A stretch of 7,771 nt of DNA, taken from CAYTQK01 sp964439745. GTDB taxonomy: Bacteria; Desulfobacterota; Desulfobacteria; Desulfobacterales; Desulfosudaceae. Within the stretch, counting starts at the first letter, position 1. Every line of letters begins with the position of its first letter. The DNA is taken from contig CAYTQK010000158.1 in assembly GCA_964439745.1 (NCBI GenBank), positions 1 to 7,771 on the forward strand, given 5' to 3'. The notes below the pieces were generated by a model that did not search any database, was not told the origin of the DNA, and was given only the letters and a program-made list of their open reading frames with translations. Made by a program: the position numbers and the translations under genes. Positions 1 through 6,675 of this stretch are shown piece after piece.

Positions 1-804
1 CATGATGTAAAGGGGAGGATCAAAAGGCAGCGGGGCAAAGTCCAGGGTTTCGGCCCCGGCCCGCTGAAAATCGGCCCAGCGGACGCTGTTGGGAATGGCG
101 CCGATGTCCGGATCCGGTTCGGTGTAGGGCACCATGACCACCTGTTCCAGGTCGGGCAGCTGGGCGGTAATTTCCCGGACGCGGGGCCGGCTGTCGATAC
201 TTTTGCCCTTGAAGAAATACCCGTCGGCCGCGAAAAGCACCCGGGGAGCGATCTGGCCGAAGCGGTCCAATACGCCCCGGGCGCCGAAGTCCGGGGAGCA
301 GGAGGACCAGGTCGCGCCCAGGGAGGCGGCGGCCAGCATGGCAATGATGGTCTCCGGCAGGTTGGGCATGAACCCGGCCACCCGGTCGCCGGAACGGACG
401 CCCGCTTCGGCCAGGGCAGCGGCCGTGCGGGCGGTCTCGGCGTAAAGCTCGGCGTAAGTCAGGCGGCGATGCCGGCCGCCTTCGCTGGAAAACACCAGGG
501 CCGGCCGGTCGTCCCGATAGCGCAGCAGGTTGGCGGCGAAATTAAGCCGGGCCCCGGAAAACCACCGGGTGCCGGGCATTTTATAGGGGTCATCGACCAC
601 CTCGGCGTAGGGCCGAAAGTGGACGATATCGGCAAATGCCCACATCCGGGCCCAGAAGTCGGGGATATGGTCGATGGACCACTGGTACAATTCCGGGTAG
701 GTGGACAGCCGGGTGCCGTGGACTTCATTGATCCGGCCCATGAACCGGTACATGTTGGAGGATTCGATCCTATCCCGGCCGGGCTGCCAGATGGGTTCTG
801 TCAT
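1..804 (-). CDS. aacS: Acetoacetyl-CoA synthetase, N-terminal part (cut by left edge)
   Basis: An ATP-dependent ligase of the acyl-adenylate-forming family. Acetoacetyl-CoA synthetase joins acetoacetate and CoA in the cytosol, using ATP and releasing AMP and pyrophosphate. Only the first 268 codons are visible; family members are usually about 650 residues. The start MTEPIWQP is preceded by GAGAGG (813-818) at 8 bases. Residues about 40-95 are the ACAS_N domain, including WFSGARLNFAANLL (81-94). The block SSCSPDFGARGVLDRFGQI (167-185), with FAADGYFFKGK after it, is typical of acetoacetyl- rather than acetyl-CoA synthetases. The visible protein ends at PLYIM, just before the expected Ser/Thr/Gly-rich ATP loop, so the catalytic half is outside the window. 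It starts 26 bases after the XRE-cupin gene and is probably co-transcribed with it. Substrate is inferred from the N-terminal half; a related short-chain acid is possible. Confidence 0.88.
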   Translation of the reverse strand, partial: MTEPIWQPGRDRIESSNMYRFMGRINEVHGTRLSTYPELYQWSIDHIPDFWARMWAFADIVHFRPYAEVVDDPYKMPGTRWFSGARLNFAANLLRYRDDRPALVFSSEGGRHRRLTYAELYAETARTAAALAEAGVRSGDRVAGFMPNLPETIIAMLAAASLGATWSSCSPDFGARGVLDRFGQIAPRVLFAADGYFFKGKSIDSRPRVREITAQLPDLEQVVMVPYTEPDPDIGAIPNSVRWADFQRAGAETLDFAPLPFDPPLYIM

Positions 805-830
805 GGTACTTTCCTCTCTTTACGGGACGC

Positions 831-1466
831 TCATTCAAACAAAACTGCCAGAATAACGGCATGCGTATCACGGGCGGTGATCATGTGGGGCAGGCTGGAA
901 TGGTAATAGACGCTGTCACCCGGTTCCAGTTCATGGGTTTCGTTGTCCAGGATCAGTTTCACCCCGCCCTCCAGCACGTGGATAAACTCTTCGCCGTCAT
1001 GGGTGGACAGCTTCTCCTCCGCGCGTTTTTCCAGGTGGACGATGAGCGGTTCCATGTGCCGGTCCCGCACCTCGCTGGCCAGGCTGAAATAGGAGTAGAG
1101 TTTATTCCGGCCGTTGGCGGCGGTACGTTCAAAGGGCACCCGCGTTCCCCGGCGGACAACGGCGGCCTGTTTTTCCCCTTCTCCGGAGAGCAGCTTGCCC
1201 AGCACCGTATCCAGGGCCCGGGACAGCTTCATGACGGCGCCCAGCCGGGGCTGGGCTTCACCCGTCTCAAAGGCGGCCAGCTGCCGGCGGGAAAAGCCGG
1301 TGGCCCGGGCCAGGTCTTCCAGGGAGATCCCCTTGCTCTCCCGCAGGCGCTTAATGCGGTCGCCCATGGTCTTGTCCCCGCGGGAAGACCGGCCGGTCCG
1401 GATTTCACCGGTCAGGTCTTCAAAATAGTCGACGTTGATGGGGGGGGTATCGTTATTGTCACTCAT
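831..1466 (-). CDS. XRE-family transcriptional regulator with C-terminal cupin sensor domain
   Basis: A probable DNA-binding regulator of 211 residues. After a polar N-terminal extension of about 33 residues comes an XRE helix-turn-helix (about 34-95): MGDRIKRLRESKGISLEDLA, then FSRRQLAAFETGEAQPRL, the recognition-helix region. A linker leads to a C-terminal cupin_2 barrel (about 135-211) with EEFIHVLEGGVKLIL and PGDSVYYHSSLPHMI. The cupin normally binds a small ligand or metal. The first cupin motif has EEF where many members have a His pair, so metal binding is uncertain. I chose ATG 1466 because GGATGG lies shortly upstream; an in-frame ATG at 1475 would add three residues and has no better site. 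The gene sits between the acyl-CoA dehydrogenase and the acetoacetyl-CoA synthetase, so it probably controls this operon, possibly in response to an acid or acyl-CoA. That role is inferred from position. Confidence 0.87.
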   Translation of the reverse strand: MSDNNDTPPINVDYFEDLTGEIRTGRSSRGDKTMGDRIKRLRESKGISLEDLARATGFSRRQLAAFETGEAQPRLGAVMKLSRALDTVLGKLLSGEGEKQAAVVRRGTRVPFERTAANGRNKLYSYFSLASEVRDRHMEPLIVHLEKRAEEKLSTHDGEEFIHVLEGGVKLILDNETHELEPGDSVYYHSSLPHMITARDTHAVILAVLFE

Positions 1467-1508
1467 CGCTGCCATCCATTTTTATGCTTTGATTATTCCC
1501 CGCTTTTC

Positions 1509-1558
1509 GATCCCGCTTGCGATTCATTTTGTCCCCGGACATTTCAATAGCCGGGATC
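1509..1558. repeat. Interrupted inverted repeat between regulator and acyl-CoA dehydrogenase genes
   Basis: GATCCCG (1509-1515) is matched by CGGGATC (1552-1558), a perfect 7-base inverted repeat 36 bases apart. Nested between them is TGTCC-CC-GGACA (1530-1541). The structure lies just upstream of the XRE-cupin start and its right arm overlaps the dehydrogenase stop codon. It could be an operator for the regulator or an RNA fold in the operon message. There is no T-run on the minus strand, so it is not a normal intrinsic terminator. Chance is also possible. Confidence 0.3.
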
Positions 1559-2705
1559 AGCAGCCGATATACCGGGAGATGACCAGGCGCTGGATCTCGG
1601 AGGTGCCTTCGCCGATATCAAGCAGCTTCTGGTCGCGGTAAAAGCGTTCCACCTGGTAGTCCTTCATCAGCCCGTAACCGCCGTGGATCTGCACGGCCCG
1701 GTCGGCTACCCGGCCCATGGTCTCGGAGCAGTACAGCTTGGCCATGGCCGCCTCCTTTTCAAAGGGCAGGCCCTGGTTTTTCAGCCAGCAGGCCTTGTAG
1801 AGCAGGTTGCGGGCGCATTCGATTTCCACGGCGCTGTCGGCCAGCTTGAAGGCCACCGCCTGGAATTTGCTGATGGGCTGGCCGAACTGGTGCCGCTGGC
1901 GGGCATAGCCCAGGGCCAGGTCATAGGCGCCCTGGGCGCCGCCCAGCCCCATGGCCCCGATGGAAAGGCGGCCGCCGTCCAGGGTGGCCAGCATCTGGTG
2001 AAACCCGTCGCCCTTGCTGCCCAGCAGGTTGTCCGTCGGCACGCGGACGTCGTTGAAATAAAGCTCGGCCGTGTTGGAGGCCCGCCACATCATCTTGCCG
2101 TGCATGGGCACGGCTTCGAACCCCGGGGTGCCGTGCTCCACGATGAAACAGCTGTATTCGGGCTTGCCGCTGTCCCGCCGGCCGGTCACGGCCTGGACGG
2201 TCACCCCCAGGGAAAGTTCGCAGGCGGCGTTGGTGATGAAAATCTTGGAGCCGTTGATGACCCATTCGTTTCCGTCCCGCACGGCCGTGGTCTTACTGCC
2301 GCCGGCGTCCGACCCGGCCGAGGGCTCGGTCAAACCAAAGCCCCACAGGCCTTCCCCGCGGCACAAGCGGGGCAGAAATTTTTCCTTCTGGGCCTGGCTG
2401 CCGAAATAATAAAGCGGGCCGATGCCCAGAGAGTTGCCGGCGGCGACGGTGGCGGCCTGGGAGCCGTCCACCCGGGCCAGTTCCTCCACGGCGATGATAT
2501 AGGAGAGATAATCCAGGCCCTGGCCCTCATAGGCCTCGTCCACGAACATGCCCAGCAGGCCCAGCTCACTCATCTTGCGGGTCAGTTCCGGGGAAAAGGT
2601 CTCCTTTTCATCCAGATCGGCGGCCACCGGTTCAATTTCGGTGCGGGCGAAATTGCGCACCTCCCGGCGGATCATTTCCTGTTCCCGGGAAAGCCCGAAA
2701 TCCAT
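1557..2705 (-). CDS. Acyl-CoA dehydrogenase (short-chain type, FAD-dependent)
   Basis: A complete 382-residue acyl-CoA dehydrogenase, the usual length for the soluble family. It oxidises an acyl-CoA to the trans-2-enoyl-CoA using FAD and normally passes electrons to ETF. Domains in order: N-terminal helical part (1-115), middle beta domain with the flavin motif GFGLTEPSAGSDAGG (122-136), and C-terminal helical domain with RHQFGQPISKFQAVAFKLAD (271-290) and QIHGGYGLMKDYQVERFYRD (339-358). The catalytic base is Glu366 in GEGTSEIQR. This is the position used by short- and medium-chain and glutaryl-CoA enzymes, which argues against the isovaleryl- and long-chain types whose base lies elsewhere. 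The ATG has GGAGG (2712-2716) six bases upstream. It follows the iron-sulfur oxidoreductase gene by 69 bases on the same strand, suggesting linked electron flow. The exact acyl substrate cannot be read from the sequence. Confidence 0.95.
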   Translation of the reverse strand: MDFGLSREQEMIRREVRNFARTEIEPVAADLDEKETFSPELTRKMSELGLLGMFVDEAYEGQGLDYLSYIIAVEELARVDGSQAATVAAGNSLGIGPLYYFGSQAQKEKFLPRLCRGEGLWGFGLTEPSAGSDAGGSKTTAVRDGNEWVINGSKIFITNAACELSLGVTVQAVTGRRDSGKPEYSCFIVEHGTPGFEAVPMHGKMMWRASNTAELYFNDVRVPTDNLLGSKGDGFHQMLATLDGGRLSIGAMGLGGAQGAYDLALGYARQRHQFGQPISKFQAVAFKLADSAVEIECARNLLYKACWLKNQGLPFEKEAAMAKLYCSETMGRVADRAVQIHGGYGLMKDYQVERFYRDQKLLDIGEGTSEIQRLVISRYIGC

Positions 2706-2774
2706 AATCCCCCTCCGTTGATGCGTTCCCTGGCGCCGCTGCGGGAGCGCCGGTCTCGGCTATGCCGCCACGCT

Positions 2775-3809
2775 CTATCGGTAGGCCGCGTAAGCGTCCT
2801 CGGGCAGGGTCTCTCCCAGGGCCAGGCGGCACAGGTCCGAGACCATGTAATTGGCCAGGCCGTGCTCCCGGACCACCGGGAAAAGGGCGTCCAGGCACAT
2901 GGGGCAGAGATAGGCCATGGCCTCGGCGCCGTGGGCGGCGGCGTCGGCGATATTGGTGGTTCGCAGGGCCGGAAATTTATCCCCCCGGTTCTGGACCCCT
3001 TTCATGTCCTGGCCGCAGCACAGGGCGTTGTCCCGGTCGTATTGCCGGGGCACCCGGTCGACGCCGATGAGTTGGAAAATCTCATCCAGGCAGGAATCCT
3101 TCCACGGGGTCAGCCGGGAGGCACAGGGCCGTTGATAGGCGACTTTCATACGCAGCGGCCGGATTTCCGTTTTTCGCCGCCGCAACTCGTCGCGCAGGTA
3201 TTCGTACAGGTGGACGGGCCGGAACGGCAGTTCCAGCCCGAAGCGGGGAACGGCGTCGGTCATGACGGCATAACAATCGTCATGGGCGAAAACGATGGTA
3301 TCGGCCTCCAGCTGGGCGTATTTTTCCAGCAGATCCGGCAGCTTTTCCCGCATTTTCGTTTCGTTGCCCAGGTGGGGGTAGATCAGGTGGCAGAAAAAAT
3401 GGGTGCCCTTCAGCGGCGTCAGGTGATCAAAGAGGCTGCCGGTAAAAGCCCAGGGAATGGCCGGGTAGATGGTACACAGGCTGAGGGCTACCTTGCCGGT
3501 GGGTTTGGGGGCAAAGGGCGTTTTGGGGGTAAACATTTGTTCGGCCAGGGGCAGCAGGTCGGGATTGACGTAATCCCCCAGCTGCTCCAGGCGCTCCAGG
3601 ACCAGGTCAAAGGGGCGGGCGTCGTTGGGGCAGTATTCATTACAGGCAAAACAGGTCACGCACTGGCGCAGCCATTCCGGCGGGACGCCGCCGGGACCGC
3701 CCTGGATCAACTCCTCCATGGCCCGGGCCGCGGTGCCCTCGGAATGGTCGATATACAGACAGCGCCGTCGGCATTCCCCACACAGATCACATTTGTCTGG
3801 ATCAAACAC
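2775..3809 (-). CDS. HdrD/GlcF-like (Fe-S)-binding oxidoreductase with CCG domain
   Basis: A 344-residue soluble iron-sulfur protein of the heterodisulfide reductase D/glycolate oxidase F type. Two ferredoxin-like [4Fe-4S] motifs lie at the N terminus: CDLCGECRRRC (C7, C10, C13, C17) and CVTCFACNEYCP (C50, C53, C56, C60). The C-terminal CCG domain is intact: C229, then CCG at 264-266, then CPMC with C302 and C305. The spacing is CX34CCX36CXXC, within the known motif range. The first CCG repeat is degenerate, with only C112, FC140 and C179. I chose GTG 3809 because GGGAGGAG precedes it and the product begins directly at the first cluster. In-frame ATGs at 3875 and 3950 add a poorly conserved-looking leader that overlaps the predicted promoter. 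No membrane helices or haem-binding segment are visible. With the dehydrogenase downstream, a role in moving electrons from acyl-CoA oxidation (perhaps through ETF) is likely, but the partner is unknown. Confidence 0.88.
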   Translation of the reverse strand: MFDPDKCDLCGECRRRCLYIDHSEGTAARAMEELIQGGPGGVPPEWLRQCVTCFACNEYCPNDARPFDLVLERLEQLGDYVNPDLLPLAEQMFTPKTPFAPKPTGKVALSLCTIYPAIPWAFTGSLFDHLTPLKGTHFFCHLIYPHLGNETKMREKLPDLLEKYAQLEADTIVFAHDDCYAVMTDAVPRFGLELPFRPVHLYEYLRDELRRRKTEIRPLRMKVAYQRPCASRLTPWKDSCLDEIFQLIGVDRVPRQYDRDNALCCGQDMKGVQNRGDKFPALRTTNIADAAAHGAEAMAYLCPMCLDALFPVVREHGLANYMVSDLCRLALGETLPEDAYAAYR

Positions 3810-3811
3810 GG

Positions 3812-3820
3812 CTCCTCCCC
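3812..3820 (-). promoter_or_regulatory. Ribosome binding site deciding the GTG start of the Fe-S oxidoreductase
   Basis: On the minus strand the sequence reads GGGGAGGAG then CC and GTG, with GGAGG four bases from the start codon. It is the strongest ribosome site upstream of the first cysteine cluster. The in-frame ATG at 3875 has no comparable site, which supports a 344-residue product. Confidence 0.65.
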
Positions 3821-3859
3821 CGCGGAAATCGCGCCGGAAGCTGATTGTTGGCCATATCG

Positions 3860-3889
3860 ATAATAATAATAACATAATTCGGCCGCCAA
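3860..3889 (-). promoter_or_regulatory. Candidate sigma70-type promoter for the Fe-S/acyl-CoA dehydrogenase operon
   Basis: On the minus strand TTGGCG (3889-3884, 4 of 6 consensus bases) is followed after 18 bases by TATTAT (3865-3860, 5 of 6). Transcription would begin near 3853 and give a leader of about 45 bases before the GTG start. An overlapping alternative is TTGTTT (3897-3892) with TGTTAT (3874-3869) at 17 bases. This AT-rich patch stands out in a GC-rich window. No start-site data are available, so this is a consensus match only. Confidence 0.4.
3861..3872. repeat. Short TAA trinucleotide repeat (four copies) over the predicted -10 region
   Basis: Four perfect tandem TAA units (TTA on the minus strand) are followed by an AT-rich tail. 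They overlap the candidate -10 element of the minus-strand operon. The tract is short, so length variation is possible but not expected to be frequent. Confidence 0.6.
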
Positions 3890-3960
3890 GAAAACAAAGA
3901 TTTGTGCCTTTGCCCGCCTGTCCGCAGGACCGCGACGCCGGGGCGGACACCTCCCTTCAT

Positions 3961-3994
3961 AAAAAGGGGCCGGCCGGAACCATGACCGGCCCCT
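3961..3994 (-). terminator. Terminator-like GC-rich hairpin with T-run, minus orientation
   Basis: AGGGGCCGG (3965-3973) pairs perfectly with CCGGCCCCT (3986-3994), a 9-base stem with eight G-C pairs and a 12-base loop. Read on the minus strand it is followed at once by a run of Ts (3965-3961), the form of an intrinsic terminator. On the plus strand there is no T-run. No minus-strand gene ends just upstream of it, so it may stop antisense transcription through the exporter gene, or act as a leader attenuator if a promoter lies further upstream. Confidence 0.5.
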
Positions 3995-3998
3995 GTCG

Positions 3999-4013
3999 GC
4001 AAATGATATTTGC
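3999..4013. promoter_or_regulatory. Perfect 15-base palindrome, candidate operator between divergent genes
   Basis: GCAAAT-GAT-ATTTGC is a perfect inverted repeat with 6-base arms and a 3-base centre. It lies 82 bases before the exporter start and about 190 bases before the start of the divergent operon. Its symmetry and AT-richness fit a dimeric regulator site. Which regulator would bind is unknown; the XRE-cupin protein is one candidate. I could not pick out a convincing plus-strand promoter for the exporter in the rest of this intergenic region. Confidence 0.35.
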
Positions 4014-4080
4014 TATTCCGGCCCAGCTATGGTAGCAGGAAAAAAAGAGACCACGCCGATGACCGTAACTTTTTCGAGAA

Positions 4081-4087
4081 AGGAAGG
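4081..4087 (+). promoter_or_regulatory. Ribosome binding site of the RND exporter gene
   Basis: AGGAAGG lies eight bases before ATG 4096. This supports that start over the nearby out-of-frame ATGs at 4030 and 4060. Confidence 0.6.
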
Positions 4088-4095
4088 CAAAGTCC

Positions 4096-6666
4096 ATGCA
4101 GGAGACGACCCCCTCGCCGGCCGCAGCCGCCGCGCCAGCTTCGCCGGTTCACCGCTTTTACGGCCGGATTGTGGCCCACCCCTGGAGAACTTTGGTTGTC
4201 TTGCTGGTGATCGTGGCGGTGATCGGGTATTTCGGCCGTTATTTTCAGATCGACGCCTCCTCCGATACCCTGGTTAACGAGAATGACGAAGCCCTGCAGT
4301 ATGCCCGGGAGATATCCGCCCGCTACCAGGTCCAGGATTTTCTGATTATCGCCTATACCCCGGAAAAACCGTTGTTGTCCGATGCGGTGCTGGCGGATAT
4401 CGAGGCCTTGAAACAGGAGATTGCGGCCCTGGAACCGGTCGCCTCGGTAACGACCCTGCTGGATGTTCCCCTGCTGGAAAGTCCGCCGGTACCGGTCCAG
4501 GAGCTGGCCGGGGATCTGCCCACCCTGCGCTCTTCCGGCGTGGACCGGGATATGGCGGCCGAAGAGCTGCGGACAAGCCCCATTTACCGGAATATGCTGG
4601 TCAGCCCGGACCTGTCCACCACGGCCATCCAGATCAACCTGGAAATCGACAGCCATTACCGCAAGATTGTGGCCGAACGGGATCAGCTGGTGGATCAGTC
4701 TGAAACGGGGCAGCTGACCACGGCCGAAAAAGAACGGCTGGAACGGCTGGAAAAAGAGATCCTGGCCGAACGGGAAACCTTTCGTCAGCGGAATCGGCAA
4801 TTGATCGCCGATATCCGGTCCATCATGGAAACCCATCAAGACACGGCCGTCCTTTTTCTGGGCGGCCTGCCCATGATCGCCAATGACCTGATTAATTTTA
4901 TTAAAAACGATCTCACGGTTTTCGGCCTGGGGGTTTTCTGTTTTCTGGTGGTGGTGCTGGGGCTTATCTTCCGGCATGTGCGGTGGGTGGTCATTCCTTT
5001 GCTGTGCTGCGCCCTGTCCGTCCTGATCATGGTGGGACTGCTGGGGCTGTTCGGCTGGAAGGTGACGGTCATCTCTTCCAATTTCATTTCCCTGCAGCTG
5101 ATCTTTACCATGGCCATCTCCATCCACCTGGTGGTGCGCTACCGGGAACTGCTGGCCGCGGATCCCGGCCGGAATCAGCGGGACCTGGTGATCGAAACCA
5201 TGGAGTTGAAGCTGGTGCCCTGTTTGTATGCCGCGCTGACCACCATGGCCGGGTTCGCATCCCTGATCCTGGCCGAACTCAAGCCGGTGATCACCTTCGG
5301 CTGGATGATGGCGGGCGGTGTTGTCGTTTCCCTGATACTGACCTTTTTCCTTTTTCCGGCCCTGCTGGCCCTGCTGCCCAAGACGGCGCCCCCCTCGGCC
5401 GGAGGCGGCGGCCGCTGGGTCACCGGCGGCCTGGCCGGCCTGACCCGTTCCCACGGCCGGGGAATTCTGTTGGTCAGCGGCCTGGTGCTGGTGATCAGCG
5501 CCGTTGGCATTACCCGGCTGACCGTGGAAAATGCCTTTGTGGACTACTTCAAGAAGTCCACGGAAATTTACCAGGGATTGTCAGTCATTGACCGCGAACT
5601 GGGCGGCACCACGCCCCTGGATGTAGTGATCGATTTTCCACCGGCAGAGTCAAAGGCGGACGAACCGGACGCAAACCCGCCGGCCGCGGCGACGGACGAC
5701 GATTTTGACAAGTTCGGGGAGTTTGCCGAGGAATCCGGCGAGAGCGAGGAACAGTACTGGTTTACCCCGTACAAGATGGAGCGGATTCTGACGGTTCACA
5801 ACTACCTGGACGGACTGCCGGCCATCGGCAAGGTGCTCTCCCTGGGCACCATGCTCAAGACGGCCCGGCGCCTGAACAACGGCCAGCCGCTGGACAGTTT
5901 CGAGCTGCCCCTGATCTACAACGAACTGCCCGAACAATACCGGGGGCAGCTGGTGACACCCTTCGTCTCGGTGGAACACAACCAGGTTCGTTTTTCGATG
6001 CGGGTCATTGACACCTTGGAATCATTGCGGCGGGACCAGTTGATTAGCCAGGTTTACCATGACCTGACCACCCGCTTCGGATTCGCGCCCGAGAACGTCC
6101 ACCTGACCGGCATGCTGGTCCTCTACAACAACGTGCTGCAGCATTTGTTCGATTCCCAGATCCTGACCCTGGGCGCCGTGCTGGCGGCGCTTATGACCAT
6201 GTTCCTGGTGCTGTTCCGCTCTTTCAAGGTGGCCGTCATCGCCGTTTTTCCCAACCTGCTGTCCATTGCCGTGGTGCTGGGCGGAATGGGCTGGTTCAAT
6301 ATTCCGCTGGACATGATGACCATTACCATCGCCGCCATCAGCGTCGGCATCGCCGTGGACGACACCATCCACTATATCCATCGCTTCAAGCGGGAATTTC
6401 TGGCGGACCGCAATTATCTGCAGGCCATGCGCCGCAGCCATGACAGTATCGGCTATGCCATGTATTACACCTCGGTCACCATTATCATCGGCTTTTCCAT
6501 CCTGGCCCTGTCCAATTTCATACCCACCATTATTTTCGGACTGCTGACCGGCCTGGCCATGCTGATCGCCCTGCTGGCGGCCCTGACCCTGCTGCCGCAG
6601 CTGATCATTGTCATCAAGCCCTTCGGGGCGGAAGCCGCCGCAGAAAACAGTTCGCCTGCGCTATAA
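4096..6666 (+). CDS. RND-superfamily exporter, MMPL/HpnN type
   Basis: A complete 856-residue inner-membrane transporter with the two-fold RND layout. Hydrophobic helices appear near residues 32-48, 274-292, 297-317, 325-346, 373-394, 402-427, 456-472, 688-708, 711-731, 738-758, 788-806 and 810-836, twelve in all. Two large extracytoplasmic loops (about 49-273 and 473-687) follow helices 1 and 7. The first loop contains a charged, probably coiled-coil stretch (about 187-245). The second has an acidic, low-complexity insert (about 517-556). Helix 10 carries VGIAVDDTIHYIHRFKRE, whose Asp755-Asp756 pair fits the proton-relay site of RND pumps. The matching place in helix 4 has MAISIHLVVRYRE with no acid. 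Such proteins use the proton gradient to move lipids, hopanoids or other hydrophobic molecules; the substrate here is unknown. No membrane-fusion or outer-membrane partner is in view. The gene is divergent from the acyl-CoA operon. Confidence 0.93.
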   Translation: MQETTPSPAAAAAPASPVHRFYGRIVAHPWRTLVVLLVIVAVIGYFGRYFQIDASSDTLVNENDEALQYAREISARYQVQDFLIIAYTPEKPLLSDAVLADIEALKQEIAALEPVASVTTLLDVPLLESPPVPVQELAGDLPTLRSSGVDRDMAAEELRTSPIYRNMLVSPDLSTTAIQINLEIDSHYRKIVAERDQLVDQSETGQLTTAEKERLERLEKEILAERETFRQRNRQLIADIRSIMETHQDTAVLFLGGLPMIANDLINFIKNDLTVFGLGVFCFLVVVLGLIFRHVRWVVIPLLCCALSVLIMVGLLGLFGWKVTVISSNFISLQLIFTMAISIHLVVRYRELLAADPGRNQRDLVIETMELKLVPCLYAALTTMAGFASLILAELKPVITFGWMMAGGVVVSLILTFFLFPALLALLPKTAPPSAGGGGRWVTGGLAGLTRSHGRGILLVSGLVLVISAVGITRLTVENAFVDYFKKSTEIYQGLSVIDRELGGTTPLDVVIDFPPAESKADEPDANPPAAATDDDFDKFGEFAEESGESEEQYWFTPYKMERILTVHNYLDGLPAIGKVLSLGTMLKTARRLNNGQPLDSFELPLIYNELPEQYRGQLVTPFVSVEHNQVRFSMRVIDTLESLRRDQLISQVYHDLTTRFGFAPENVHLTGMLVLYNNVLQHLFDSQILTLGAVLAALMTMFLVLFRSFKVAVIAVFPNLLSIAVVLGGMGWFNIPLDMMTITIAAISVGIAVDDTIHYIHRFKREFLADRNYLQAMRRSHDSIGYAMYYTSVTIIIGFSILALSNFIPTIIFGLLTGLAMLIALLAALTLLPQLIIVIKPFGAEAAAENSSPAL

Positions 6667-6675
6667 GGAGGCGAA

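Noticed and set aside
861..1550. Plus-strand open frame of 229 codons opposite the XRE-cupin gene
   Set aside because: No recognisable motifs; it is antisense to a gene with clear HTH and cupin domains.
1557..2705. Isovaleryl-CoA dehydrogenase, which with acetoacetyl-CoA synthetase would suggest leucine breakdown
   Set aside because: The catalytic Glu is at the short-/medium-chain position (Glu366), unlike isovaleryl-CoA dehydrogenases, and no methylcrotonyl-CoA carboxylase or HMG-CoA lyase is in view.
1683..3863. Long plus-strand open frame of 726 codons opposite the acyl-CoA dehydrogenase and Fe-S genes
   Set aside because: Its product is Gly/Gln/His/Val-rich with no recognisable domain. 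It is the antisense shadow of two clear minus-strand genes, as expected in GC-rich DNA.
3802..4002. Possible small minus-strand protein of 66 residues in the divergent intergenic region
   Set aside because: It starts inside the terminator-like hairpin, is Arg/Gly/Pro-rich with no motif, and overlaps the promoter and the start of the Fe-S gene in another frame.
4029..4277. Plus-strand frame of 82 residues starting just before the exporter
   Set aside because: It overlaps the exporter start in a different frame and has no domain; the exporter start has the better ribosome site.
4027..5454. Minus-strand open frame of 475 codons opposite the exporter
   Set aside because: The product is rich in Gln, Gly, His and Asp without family motifs, and lies antisense to the well-supported RND gene. 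It is a composition artefact.
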